From contig JAQWBQ010000020.1 of assembly GCA_028706295.1 (NCBI GenBank), positions 1-49,511 on the forward strand: a stretch of 49,511 nucleotides of DNA, read 5' to 3'. A program made the translations under genes and the position numbers. The stretch is from Bacteroidales bacterium (GTDB lineage: Bacteria; Bacteroidota; Bacteroidia; Bacteroidales; FEN-979). Below, piece by piece: positions 1 to 9,661 of this stretch (positions are counted from its first letter, which is position 1; each line of letters opens with the position of its first letter). The notes under the pieces were generated by a model. It saw only the letters and a list, made by a program, of their open reading frames with translations, was not told the origin of the DNA and searched no databases.

Positions 1-3000
1 TTCAGATTTGAGACTACCCCCACTTGCTTCACCCCGACAAACTTAACGGCTTCTGCCATTCAACCGACTGGTGCAACCCTGCATTGGACTGCACCTGTTC
101 CTCCGCCTCAAAACGGTTATGAGTGGGAGGTGCGTACCAGCGGCGCTCCCGGTAGCGGGCCGGCAGGCCTGGTTACTTCAGGGGCAACTGCAGCCGGTGT
201 ATTAACTGTCACTACGACCGGTCTTACACCCTCAACATTGCATTACGCATATGTACGTTCTCATTGTATCGGATCTGATTACAGCTATTGGACAAGTGCA
301 ACAATATTCACCACGATGTGCAGCAACGCTACCTTACCGGTTGCTGAAGGATTTAACACATCAGGAACCGCGGTGTATCCCAACTGCTGGACGTATCAGT
401 TTGTTACAGGAACCGCTACTTTGTCCTTCCAGACATCATCTTCGAATCCGACAACAGCACCCCAGGAGGGAACCCGTTTTGTGTACTGGAATTCATACTC
501 CTATTCCTCCGGAACACAGACCCGATTGGTTTCACCTCCTATTACCACAACCGGTACTCCCAGTGTGGATGTAAACTTTTATTGGTTTAACGAGTATAAC
601 ACTACCTATAACAGGGGTGTTTATTTGCTTGAAGGCGTGCAGGTTCAGTATTCCCTTGATGGTACAAACTGGGTCGATGCAGGTCCGTTTGTTCCAAGAA
701 CGGATTCAACGCTGGCATCTGGTACGGGCGCCTGGAAATTAAAGAACATAACGCTTCCGGGTGCGGCTGGGAATGCCGGAACTGTGTATATCGGATTCCT
801 TTTCACATCGAAATTAGGCGATAACTGCAGTTTAGATAATGTTGTGATCAATGCAACCCCGACAGATCCGTTGTTATCCGTGTCTCCGGCCTCGAGCGGT
901 TGTGGCTACGCTCCGGTTTATGGTTATACTTCGGAAAAAACCTATAATCTTTCGGGGGTCAGGCTGACGGGAGCGCCGGGTAACATTGTTGTAACGGCCC
1001 CTGCCAACTTCCAGGTTTCACTTACCTCCGGAAGCGGTTTTGCCGGCAGTGTCAATTTGGCTTATTCAAGCGCAACGCTGGCCTCAACCCCGATCTATGT
1101 GCGCGGTAATCCTACTACAACCAATGTGGCTTATTCCGGTAACGTGACCCATGTGGGTGGCGGAGCTTCGGTGAATGAAGCCGTTACCTGCAACTCATAC
1201 ATCTATTCCCCCTATTGTATCTCAGCTGCAGACAATAATGCCGATGAGGAGATCTTCAATGTGACGCTGGGTACCCTTAACAATTCATCCATTTGCGGTT
1301 CAATCGGCGATGTGGGATCGGTAGCATACCGGTACAGTAACTATACCATTTCGGTACCTCCGCCTATGCTTTACCCGGGTATTACCTATCCGTTCAGCGT
1401 GAGCGTGAATACCTGCGGAACAACCAACTACCAGAGCGCTACTGCTGTATTCATCGACTACAACCATAACAATGATTTTACGGATCCCGGTGAAAAAGTG
1501 TATCTTACACCGACGGCAACTCTCGGACCGCACCTCGTCGCGGGTAGTTTCACCATCCCGGCCGATGCATCGCTCGGAAGCACCATGATGCGGGTTGTTA
1601 ATATGGAAACAGATGATCCTTCATCGGTATTGCCGTGCGGAACTTATGGCTATGGTGAAACCGAAGACTATGTCATCAATATCCTTCCGCAGCAGATGTT
1701 ATATGTATCCAGCACGACGGTCAATAACACGGCCAATGTCCTGCCCGGAACCATCGACCAGATGGTTGTCGGCTTACAGGTGGTGACCTCCGGTGCCGTC
1801 TCCCCGCTGGCGTTAACAGCCATCACTGCCAACGCCTCGGGTACGACTTCGATCGGCGACATTTCGAATGCACGGGTTTATTATACCGGTACTTCTCCGG
1901 TATTTAGCACCGCTGCCCAATTTGGTTCGACCATCGCAGTGCCGACACTCACCGACTTTACCATCACCGGATCACAAACATTGCAGAATGGAACCAACTA
2001 TTTCTGGATGACTTACGATATTGCCCCCGCAGCAGCTGACGGACATCATATCGCAGGCCTTATTCCGGGCATCATGATCGGCGCAGATGCTAAAGTCCCG
2101 ACACCGGGTGCTCCCGGATTCAGGACTGTCGTAATACCACTTTCCGGAACCGTTACCGTTGGTACCGGCGGCACCTATCCAACGCTGACCTGTACCGGTG
2201 GTTTGTTCGAAGCCGTCAACAACCGGGGTCTGTCAGGCGATCTGACTGCAAACATCATCAGTAATATCTCAACTGAAGATGGTACCCATGCCCTGAATCA
2301 GTGGTCTGAGGCAGGAGCCGGTAATTATCTCCTGAAAATCCAACCCGCCTCAGCATCTCTGAAAACTATCTCGGGTTCTCATACCGGTGGACTTTTCCGA
2401 CTCTATGGAGCCGACCGCACGACCATCTCGGGTGCATATAGCGATGATGAAAACCAATACCTGGCCTTTGTCAACAACAATACCTCCGCGACCTCAGCCG
2501 TGTTCTGGCTGGGCTCTACACCCCAATCGGGAGCTGTCGACAACACGATCAGGAGTTGTATCATCTCAGGGAATTCAGGAACCACCACACTTTATGGTAT
2601 CGTGAGTAGCAGCGGTACGACCATGGGAGGAACGCCTGAATTGGCGAACAACAACAATACCTTCCTGTCAAACAAGATTATAAAAAGTCAGTATGGTATT
2701 GCCGTCTATGGAGCTACCGGAAATGACCAGGGTCTTTCCATCTCCACCAACACCCTCGGATCGGCCGTTGAAGCTGAAAAACTGGGCCTGAATGGTATCT
2801 TCCTTACCGGACAGCAGAATGCCACGGTATCCGACAATATCATTTCAGGTGTAGTTTCGACCTTGAATACCGCTGTTTATGGTATCCGGCTCACCGGTGC
2901 TGCCAGCACAATTCTGTTCACCCGCAATAAAATCAGCGATATCAAAAACACCAACTCGGGCGGATACAGCGCCATCGGTATTGCACTGGGAAGCTCCTCC

Positions 3001-6000
3001 TCCGCAGCAGGTGTCACGGTCAGCAACAACCTGATCTTCGATATCACCGGATATGGATTTAACAGTCTTATCACCGACAACGGGTATGGTATTAACATCT
3101 CTTCCGGCGGCGGATACAACCTGTGGTTCAATTCGGTTAACCTGGCCACCAACCAGGCGAGTACGACCGGTAAACCCGCGTGTCTGATCATCGGATCGTC
3201 GTCGACCATTCCGGCGGGCGGACTTGACATCCGGAACAACATCTTCTCAATACCGGCCACAGCCGGCGCTGAAAGATATGCCGTTATCAGCAATGCGGCA
3301 AGTTCCAAGTTTGCGAGTATCAACTACAACGATTATTACACCTCCGGCAGTAACCTGGGGTATATCGGCTCGGCCAACCGTGCAAACCTCGCGGCATGGC
3401 AAACCGGTACCGGCCAGGATGCAGCTTCGGTCAGTGTTGATCCGGCCTTCGTATCACCGGTCAACCTGCATACCCTCGCACCGGCTCTGAATAACGGTGG
3501 AGTAACCATTGCCACTGTGCCTGCCGACTTTGACATGATTGCCCGTACGAATCCGCCCGATATCGGCGCCTACGAATTCACACTGCCCATCACCGCCATC
3601 AATACCCTGGCGGCAACCAACGTCAACCAGACAACCGTTGATCTTCATGGTGATATCAGCACCAATGGTGAGACAGTCAATGTATTCTTTGAGTATGGTC
3701 TGAACACGGGATATGGCAGTACCACCGACGCGGTGCCTGCCTCAATCAGGTCATTTGTATTAACTCCGTTCGACAAATCCCTGGAAGGGATCCTCCCAAG
3801 CACGACCTATCACTACCGTGCAAAAGGAGTGTCCACGACTTCGGGTGAGGTTATCTACGGTCAGGACATGACCTTCACGACCCTGGATCTGCCTACCATC
3901 CAGGGACCGAACAATGTTTGTGAAGGCGCCACCCAGAATGTTTATATCACCGAAACAGGTAAGTATGATTATACCTGGACGGTATTGGGTGGAACGATCA
4001 CCGCCGGCGGAACTCCGACGGATAACACCGTTACGGTAACCTGGCCGACAGCCGGAACACAGACTGTTACATTGAACTATCGAAGCACCCCGGCCGGTCC
4101 GTTTGCACCGGCTGCAACTGTTTACCCGGTTGTAGTAAATCCAAATCTGCCGGTCAGTGTGACCATCGTTGCCTCTGACAACCCGGTCTGTACCGGCGCC
4201 CCGGTCACCTTTACCGCGACCCCGGTCAACGGCGGACCGAATCCTGCCTACCAGTGGAAAGTGAATGGTACGGATGCCGGTGTGAACTCACCCACCTATA
4301 CCTATGTACCACTGAACGGCGATGTGATCACGTGTGTACTCACCTCCGACGAACCTTGCCCGATGGGCAATCCGGCAACTTCGAACGAGATCACCATGAC
4401 CGTTACACCGCCTTACCTGCCGGTAAGCGTGACCATTGTACCATCAGCCAATGATGTGTGCCTTGGATCACCGGTTACCTTTACCGCCACCCCGGTCAAC
4501 GGAGGTCTCACACCGATTTATGAATGGAAAGTGAACGATGTGACCGTCGGAACCAACTCTCCGACCTATACCTATGTTCCGGTTAACAACGATGCGGTTA
4601 TCTGTATTCTCACTACCAGTGATTATTGCGGTACTGGCAGCCCGGCTACTTCCAACACGGTGGTCATGACCGTGAACGATCCGTTGCCGGTAAGCGTAAC
4701 CATCGTGGCCGACAACAACCCGGCTTGCGAAGGATCGCTAGTTACATTCACAGCCACACCGGTCAATGGTGGCCTCACGCCAACCTATCAATGGAAGGTT
4801 AACGGTACGAATACCGGTACCAACAGTCCGGTGCTTGGTTATTTCCCGCAGAACGGCGATGTATTTACCTGCGAGATGACCTCAAGCCTGACGTGTATCT
4901 CGGGCAGTCCGGCCACCTCCAACGCAATCACCATGAACATCACGCCGCTGCAATTACCTGCTGTGACGATTTTAGAATCGGCAAACGACGTGTGTGACCA
5001 GACCCTCATCACCTTTACGGCTACCCCGGTGTTCGGCGGACAGAACCCGTCGTACCAGTGGAAAGTTAACGGGGTGAATGCAGGCGTCAATTCACCAACC
5101 TTTACCTATGCTCCGGCCAACGGTGACCTGGTGACCTGTGTGATGACATCAGATTACCCGTGCCCGACTGTCAACCCGGTGACTTCTAATACCATCACCA
5201 TGATAACCCGCCCGCGTAATCTGGTTAGTGTCACCATCTTCGAATCGGCAAACTATATCTGTGAGGGATCACTGATCACCTTCACGGCCATGCCGGTCAA
5301 TGAAGGAAGCGCCCCGGTTTACCAGTGGAAGGTCAACGGACAGAATGCCGGTACCGACAGTCCCTATTTCGACTACAGCCCGCTAAACAACGACGTAATC
5401 ACCTGCGTGCTTACCTCGAATATCGACTGTCCTTCAGGCAACCCGGCCACCTCGAACCCGGTTGTCATGACGGTTTATCCGAACCTGCCTGTCAGCGTTT
5501 CCATTGTTGCTTCAGCTAACCCGGTCTGTTTTGGCGATCAGGTTACCTTCACGGCAACCCCGGTCAACGGCGGTCAGACCCCCCACTATCAGTGGAAAGT
5601 CAACAATGTCAATGCAGGCACCAACACGCCCACATTCACCTATACTCCGGCTAACAACGATGTGGTGAAATGTATCCTGACTTCCAGCGAAAATTGTACG
5701 CAGGAAAATCCGGTTACCTCTAATACCATAAAGATTACGGTAAACAGCCCACTCCCGGTCAGTGTTACGATCGTGGCTTCCGAAAACCCGGTATGCGAAG
5801 GGACCCCGGTTACCTTCACGGCAACTCCGGTCAACGGCGGCGCCGCACCATCGTATCAATGGAAAGTCAATGGTGTGAATGCAGGCTTGGATTTACCGAC
5901 TTATTCCTATGTTCCTGCTGATGGCGACCAGGTGGTTTGTGTGTTGACCTCGAGTCTCACCTGTGTCACCGGTAACCCGGCCAACTCCAACACCATCGCG

Positions 6001-8172
6001 ATGAGCGTTACAGCCACATTGCCGGTCAGCGTTACCATCGTGGCCTCCGCCAACCCGGTTTGCGAAGGGACCCCGGTCACCTTTACAGCAACCCCGGTTA
6101 ACGGCGGCGCTACACCTTCGTATCAATGGAAGGTGAACGGCGTGAATGCAGGTACGAATACACCAACCTACACCTATGTGCCCATCAACGGGGATCAGGT
6201 TACCTGTGTGCTTACATCGGGCCTCACCTGTGTAACCGGTAACCCGGCAACTTCCAACACCATCGATATGAACGTTACTCCGTTACTGCCGGTCAGTGTT
6301 TCCATCGTGGCTTCAGCCAACCAGGTCTGTGCCGGAACGTTGGTAACCTTCACGGCAACCCCGGTCAACGGCGGCACTACCCCGGCTTACCAGTGGAAGG
6401 TGAACGGCGTGGCTGTAGGTACGGATACACCAACCTACACCTATGTGCCTGTCGACGGTGATCTGGTAACCTGCGAGCTTACTTCAAGCCTCACCTGTGT
6501 CACCGGTAACCCGGCAACCTCCAACACCATCGTGATGAGCGTTACTGCCGTGCTTCCGGTAAGTGTCTCCATTGTGGCTTCGGCGAACCCGGTATGCGAA
6601 GGAACCCCGGTTACCTTCACGGCAACCCCGGTCAACGGCGGCGTTACACCATCCTATCAATGGAAGGTGAACGGCGTGGATGCAGGAACGGATAATGCGG
6701 TCTATACGTATACCCCTGCCAACGGGGATCTGGTGACCTGTGTGCTTACCTCGGGCCTCCCATGTGTATCCGGTAACCCGGCTACTTCCAACGTCATTAC
6801 CATGACTGTGGATCCGAAAATGCCGGTCAGCGTTACCATCGTGGCCTCGGCGAACCCCGTATGCATCGGAACCCTTGTCACCTTCACGGCGACTCCGGTT
6901 AACGGCGGACCGTTACCGTCGTACCACTGGACCGTTAATGGTAACACCATCGACGTTGACGCACCGACTTACACCTATATGCCTGCCGACGGCGATCAGG
7001 TAATGTGTGTGCTGACCTCGAGCCTGACCTGTGTCAGTGGTAACCCGGCTCCGTCGAACACCATCCTGATGATCGTCAACCCGCTTCCGGTCCCGGTTAT
7101 TACCGGTACTGCCACTGTGGTTGCCGGAACTACGGGTGTGGTCTATTCAACAGCACCCGGACAGGTTAATTACCTCTGGACGATCTCGACGGGCGGTATC
7201 ATAACTTCGGGAGGTTCCACAACGGATAATACCGCAACTGTAACCTGGAGTACCGAAGGCGCTCAATGGATCGCGGTGAATTATACCGATATCCAGACCG
7301 GATGTGCCGGAGGACAACCTGCTGTTTACCCGGTTACGGTAACACCTGCTCCGTTTATTATTGTAACAAGTCCCGATGGCGGAGAGAACTGGAAACAGGG
7401 TTCCGTCCACCCGATCACCTGGAACGATAACATTGATGGCAATGTGAAGATCGAGCTTTATAAAGGCGGCGTCTTCCATTCCGGGATCATCGCTTCCACA
7501 CCTTCTACCGGATCGTGGTCGTGGACCATTCCGGCAGGTATGGAGACAGGAACCGATTACAAGGTGAAGATCAGCAGCGTAGCCGATCCGTCAATCAGCG
7601 ATCTCAGCAATGCCGACTTTACCATCTCATCTTCCATCCCTGTTAACCTTGTCGTTCAGAATGTGGTAATCGGAGCCGGCCAGGTGGTCTGTTACGACGC
7701 ACTCCAGACGATCACGGTTGCGGGAGGCGGTACTAATTTTGTCGTGGAGAACAACGGCAGCGCCACCTTTATCGCCGGTCAGAATATCATTTATCTGCCC
7801 GGAACCAAGGTTGAAGAAGGTGGTTATATGCTCGGCAAGATCACCACGACCAACCAATTCTGCGGATCGGTGATCATTCCTGCAATGGTTTCTACCGGTA
7901 CTGAAGATCCAACCCCGGCGCTCGAGTCAACCCTCTTCAGGCTCTATCCGAACCCGACCAGGAGCGCCTTTACCCTCGAGCAGTCAGGTACCCGGATCTA
8001 CGATGTACTGAAGGTTGAAATCTACAACATGATGGGCGAACGGATTCTGACCAATGAAATCATCGGGCAGAAAAAGCACGAATTCCTGCTCTCATCCATG
8101 CCGGTCGGAGTCTATTTTGTCAGAATTTCCGGCGGCGACCAGGTTGAAACCATAAAACTCATCAAACAGTAA
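1..8172 (+). CDS. Giant T9SS-secreted multidomain surface protein, 5'-truncated by window edge
   Basis: The frame is open from base 1, so the true start and signal peptide lie outside; 2723 residues are visible. Domains in order (numbered from the window edge): a fibronectin III-like part (to about 105), a MAM-like jelly roll (105-285), a beta-sandwich, a GEVED domain (405-560, ending YGETEDYVI), a neuraminidase-associated N-terminal-like domain, a right-handed beta-helix-like stretch (about 720-1190), another fibronectin III-like and a PKD-like domain, 11 Ig-like repeats (1383-2361), a PKD-like domain, a Ser-Thr-rich (Kre9/Knh1-like) domain with SPDGGENW, a GCX-type module and a type A T9SS sorting domain (FRLYPNPT ... 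IKLIKQ). By family knowledge it crosses the outer membrane through T9SS and is attached to the cell surface. Adhesion is the likely role; no catalytic residues are recognised. Three smaller T9SS-type genes follow. Confidence 0.9.
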   Translation, partial: FRFETTPTCFTPTNLTASAIQPTGATLHWTAPVPPPQNGYEWEVRTSGAPGSGPAGLVTSGATAAGVLTVTTTGLTPSTLHYAYVRSHCIGSDYSYWTSATIFTTMCSNATLPVAEGFNTSGTAVYPNCWTYQFVTGTATLSFQTSSSNPTTAPQEGTRFVYWNSYSYSSGTQTRLVSPPITTTGTPSVDVNFYWFNEYNTTYNRGVYLLEGVQVQYSLDGTNWVDAGPFVPRTDSTLASGTGAWKLKNITLPGAAGNAGTVYIGFLFTSKLGDNCSLDNVVINATPTDPLLSVSPASSGCGYAPVYGYTSEKTYNLSGVRLTGAPGNIVVTAPANFQVSLTSGSGFAGSVNLAYSSATLASTPIYVRGNPTTTNVAYSGNVTHVGGGASVNEAVTCNSYIYSPYCISAADNNADEEIFNVTLGTLNNSSICGSIGDVGSVAYRYSNYTISVPPPMLYPGITYPFSVSVNTCGTTNYQSATAVFIDYNHNNDFTDPGEKVYLTPTATLGPHLVAGSFTIPADASLGSTMMRVVNMETDDPSSVLPCGTYGYGETEDYVINILPQQMLYVSSTTVNNTANVLPGTIDQMVVGLQVVTSGAVSPLALTAITANASGTTSIGDISNARVYYTGTSPVFSTAAQFGSTIAVPTLTDFTITGSQTLQNGTNYFWMTYDIAPAAADGHHIAGLIPGIMIGADAKVPTPGAPGFRTVVIPLSGTVTVGTGGTYPTLTCTGGLFEAVNNRGLSGDLTANIISNISTEDGTHALNQWSEAGAGNYLLKIQPASASLKTISGSHTGGLFRLYGADRTTISGAYSDDENQYLAFVNNNTSATSAVFWLGSTPQSGAVDNTIRSCIISGNSGTTTLYGIVSSSGTTMGGTPELANNNNTFLSNKIIKSQYGIAVYGATGNDQGLSISTNTLGSAVEAEKLGLNGIFLTGQQNATVSDNIISGVVSTLNTAVYGIRLTGAASTILFTRNKISDIKNTNSGGYSAIGIALGSSSSAAGVTVSNNLIFDITGYGFNSLITDNGYGINISSGGGYNLWFNSVNLATNQASTTGKPACLIIGSSSTIPAGGLDIRNNIFSIPATAGAERYAVISNAASSKFASINYNDYYTSGSNLGYIGSANRANLAAWQTGTGQDAASVSVDPAFVSPVNLHTLAPALNNGGVTIATVPADFDMIARTNPPDIGAYEFTLPITAINTLAATNVNQTTVDLHGDISTNGETVNVFFEYGLNTGYGSTTDAVPASIRSFVLTPFDKSLEGILPSTTYHYRAKGVSTTSGEVIYGQDMTFTTLDLPTIQGPNNVCEGATQNVYITETGKYDYTWTVLGGTITAGGTPTDNTVTVTWPTAGTQTVTLNYRSTPAGPFAPAATVYPVVVNPNLPVSVTIVASDNPVCTGAPVTFTATPVNGGPNPAYQWKVNGTDAGVNSPTYTYVPLNGDVITCVLTSDEPCPMGNPATSNEITMTVTPPYLPVSVTIVPSANDVCLGSPVTFTATPVNGGLTPIYEWKVNDVTVGTNSPTYTYVPVNNDAVICILTTSDYCGTGSPATSNTVVMTVNDPLPVSVTIVADNNPACEGSLVTFTATPVNGGLTPTYQWKVNGTNTGTNSPVLGYFPQNGDVFTCEMTSSLTCISGSPATSNAITMNITPLQLPAVTILESANDVCDQTLITFTATPVFGGQNPSYQWKVNGVNAGVNSPTFTYAPANGDLVTCVMTSDYPCPTVNPVTSNTITMITRPRNLVSVTIFESANYICEGSLITFTAMPVNEGSAPVYQWKVNGQNAGTDSPYFDYSPLNNDVITCVLTSNIDCPSGNPATSNPVVMTVYPNLPVSVSIVASANPVCFGDQVTFTATPVNGGQTPHYQWKVNNVNAGTNTPTFTYTPANNDVVKCILTSSENCTQENPVTSNTIKITVNSPLPVSVTIVASENPVCEGTPVTFTATPVNGGAAPSYQWKVNGVNAGLDLPTYSYVPADGDQVVCVLTSSLTCVTGNPANSNTIAMSVTATLPVSVTIVASANPVCEGTPVTFTATPVNGGATPSYQWKVNGVNAGTNTPTYTYVPINGDQVTCVLTSGLTCVTGNPATSNTIDMNVTPLLPVSVSIVASANQVCAGTLVTFTATPVNGGTTPAYQWKVNGVAVGTDTPTYTYVPVDGDLVTCELTSSLTCVTGNPATSNTIVMSVTAVLPVSVSIVASANPVCEGTPVTFTATPVNGGVTPSYQWKVNGVDAGTDNAVYTYTPANGDLVTCVLTSGLPCVSGNPATSNVITMTVDPKMPVSVTIVASANPVCIGTLVTFTATPVNGGPLPSYHWTVNGNTIDVDAPTYTYMPADGDQVMCVLTSSLTCVSGNPAPSNTILMIVNPLPVPVITGTATVVAGTTGVVYSTAPGQVNYLWTISTGGIITSGGSTTDNTATVTWSTEGAQWIAVNYTDIQTGCAGGQPAVYPVTVTPAPFIIVTSPDGGENWKQGSVHPITWNDNIDGNVKIELYKGGVFHSGIIASTPSTGSWSWTIPAGMETGTDYKVKISSVADPSISDLSNADFTISSSIPVNLVVQNVVIGAGQVVCYDALQTITVAGGGTNFVVENNGSATFIAGQNIIYLPGTKVEEGGYMLGKITTTNQFCGSVIIPAMVSTGTEDPTPALESTLFRLYPNPTRSAFTLEQSGTRIYDVLKVEIYNMMGERILTNEIIGQKKHEFLLSSMPVGVYFVRISGGDQVETIKLIKQ
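4147..7083 (+). repeat. 11 tandem 267-bp units coding 89-residue Ig-like repeats
   Basis: Each unit begins with a variant of LPVSVTIVASANPVC and contains VTFTATPVNGG, YQWKVNG, a TYTYVP-type strand, a second Cys and GNPATSN. Starts include 4147, 4417, 4684, 5487, 6019, 6286 and 6820. The 2937 bp divide exactly into 11 x 267 bp, although individual units vary by a codon. Units 7-10 are the most alike and units 4-5 the most diverged. Two conserved Cys per unit suggest one disulfide per domain. These are stalk-like Ig-fold repeats. Confidence 0.95.
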
Positions 8173-8301
8173 GTAATGAAAAGTTATTAACGTATCCCGA
8201 TCGGTGACATAAAAACCGTACTTTAGCACAAAATTGAAGTATGGTTTTTATGTCATCTTCAGGATATATCAACAAGATCTGTTAACCCGCAAGGGACTAA
8301 G

Positions 8302-8327
8302 GAGGGAGTATATGCTCCCTCTTTTTT
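8302..8327 (+). terminator. Rho-independent terminator after the giant adhesin gene
   Basis: A perfect 7-bp stem GAGGGAG/CTCCCTC with a 6-nt loop (TATATG) is followed directly by six T. It lies 130 bp after the adhesin stop and before the next gene's start, which separates the two transcripts. Confidence 0.8.
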
Positions 8328-8359
8328 ATGTCATAGCTTATTTTAAAATTCACAATATA

Positions 8360-9403
8360 ATGATAAAGAGAAACTTACTGTCGATAATCGGACTTCCGGC
8401 AGGATTGATCTGCCTGCTCTTCTGTGCAACTCCCGTGAGATCGCAAACCAGTGCTTCCATACAGCCCGACCGTACACGGAATGTCGGCGATACCGTGCAG
8501 ATTCCCGTTCATATCACAGGTACGAATGTCCTGAATTTGGCATTTTATGTGGATTATGATCACACCATCCTCACGCCTCATTCAACGCCTTATCTGAATG
8601 TTGTTGCCGGTCTCGAGGTTACAGGGTACAATGCCGACTGGCAGCCGGGCACCCTCGGTCTTTTTCTGGATGCGATCGGACTGGAGGGCCAGAACTATGA
8701 GAATGACCGGATCATTACCCTTGTTTTCACGTTAGCGAAGGCAGGCAGTACTCCTATGGTCTTCAGAACCAGTCCGCTTCCATTGCCCATCTCTGGAATC
8801 TGGAATGAATTGGGATTGCCCATCGAACCTATAGCTTTTACCGGCAATACCATCACGGCGCTCCCGGTAGTCCCGCCTACCCGGATCGTTCAGAACGACA
8901 CCGTACATAGCGGTGAAATAATGTGTTATGACGCCACCCTCACCATTACCGTGGCCGGGAACGGAAGCGTTTTCCTGGTGGAACCGAACGGACAGGCCAC
9001 TTTTGTTGCCGGACAAAACATTGTTTATCTTCCGGGGACCCGGGTAATGTTGGGAGGATACATGCACGGGTATATCACGTTAAACCACCAATACTGCGAT
9101 TCGCCGGCTCCCGGCGCTGCCGGTCTGATCACCACTGCAACCGCATCGCAAACGGATACCGGGCCCGGTTGGAGCATCTATCCCAACCCAACCTCGGAAA
9201 CGATAACAATCGACGTAAGCAACCTGCCGCAACAGGAATTCAATGTTGCCCTTTACAACATGCAGGGAGCGCTGATCCGTTCGCAAAAGATGGTCGCTTC
9301 ACAACATAACAACCTCTCCCTGTCGGATCAACCATCGGGTATCTATTTCTTACGACTGATCTGGGACAACGGGTACCGGACGATCAAAATCATTAAAAAC
9401 TGA
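8360..9403 (+). CDS. Secreted cohesin-like protein with T9SS sorting domain
   Basis: This 347-residue protein starts at the ATG giving MIKRNLL, which places a signal peptide (to about VRSQ) at the N-terminus. An in-frame TTG at 8234 would put the terminator hairpin inside the gene and is not preferred. Residues about 30-165 resemble a cohesin-type beta-sandwich (GDTVQIPVHITG ... LAFYVDYD ... FTLAKAG). A GCX-type module follows (nt 8882-9097), then a T9SS type A tail (WSIYPNPTSETI ... IKIIKN). It is probably surface-exposed and may bind another surface or dockerin-like partner; that partner role is inference from the fold only. Confidence 0.85.
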   Translation: MIKRNLLSIIGLPAGLICLLFCATPVRSQTSASIQPDRTRNVGDTVQIPVHITGTNVLNLAFYVDYDHTILTPHSTPYLNVVAGLEVTGYNADWQPGTLGLFLDAIGLEGQNYENDRIITLVFTLAKAGSTPMVFRTSPLPLPISGIWNELGLPIEPIAFTGNTITALPVVPPTRIVQNDTVHSGEIMCYDATLTITVAGNGSVFLVEPNGQATFVAGQNIVYLPGTRVMLGGYMHGYITLNHQYCDSPAPGAAGLITTATASQTDTGPGWSIYPNPTSETITIDVSNLPQQEFNVALYNMQGALIRSQKMVASQHNNLSLSDQPSGIYFLRLIWDNGYRTIKIIKN

Positions 9404-9579
9404 TCATCTCCAATCCCTTTCTGATTGGAAACACCGACTGTCCCTAATCAGGATAATTTGATACCTCTCGGGATTCTTAATACGTAAGGTTTTCGTTATA
9501 CCTGTAAAATTTTTCGCTAAAATTGCCTTTTTTGTATTATCTTTAAGCGATGGATTTTTGAAACCGTAGAACGAACATT

Positions 9580-9614
9580 CAATTGTAAATCGTCAATCAT
9601 GTTCAATCGTAAAT
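9580..9614. repeat. Dispersed 35-bp intergenic repeat, copy 1
   Basis: This copy reads as two CAATCGTAAAT-like arms joined by a central CGTCAATCATGTT-type segment. It is nearly identical to the reverse complement of the copy at 40825-40859. It lies between two T9SS cargo genes, just upstream of the gene starting at 9662. Confidence 0.75.
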
Positions 9615-9661
9615 GATTATACAGAATTTATGTGATCAATGAAATATAAAAATATTTACAT

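Noticed and set aside
4147-7083. Regular 267-bp periodicity as a possible CRISPR array or other non-coding repeat
   Set aside because: The repeats are in-frame codons of one open frame with Ig-like protein motifs and are much longer than CRISPR units.
9409-9429. Hairpin TCCAATC/GATTGGA after the cohesin-like gene as a terminator
   Set aside because: The 7-bp stem is not followed by a T-tract and is A+T-rich; it was not called.
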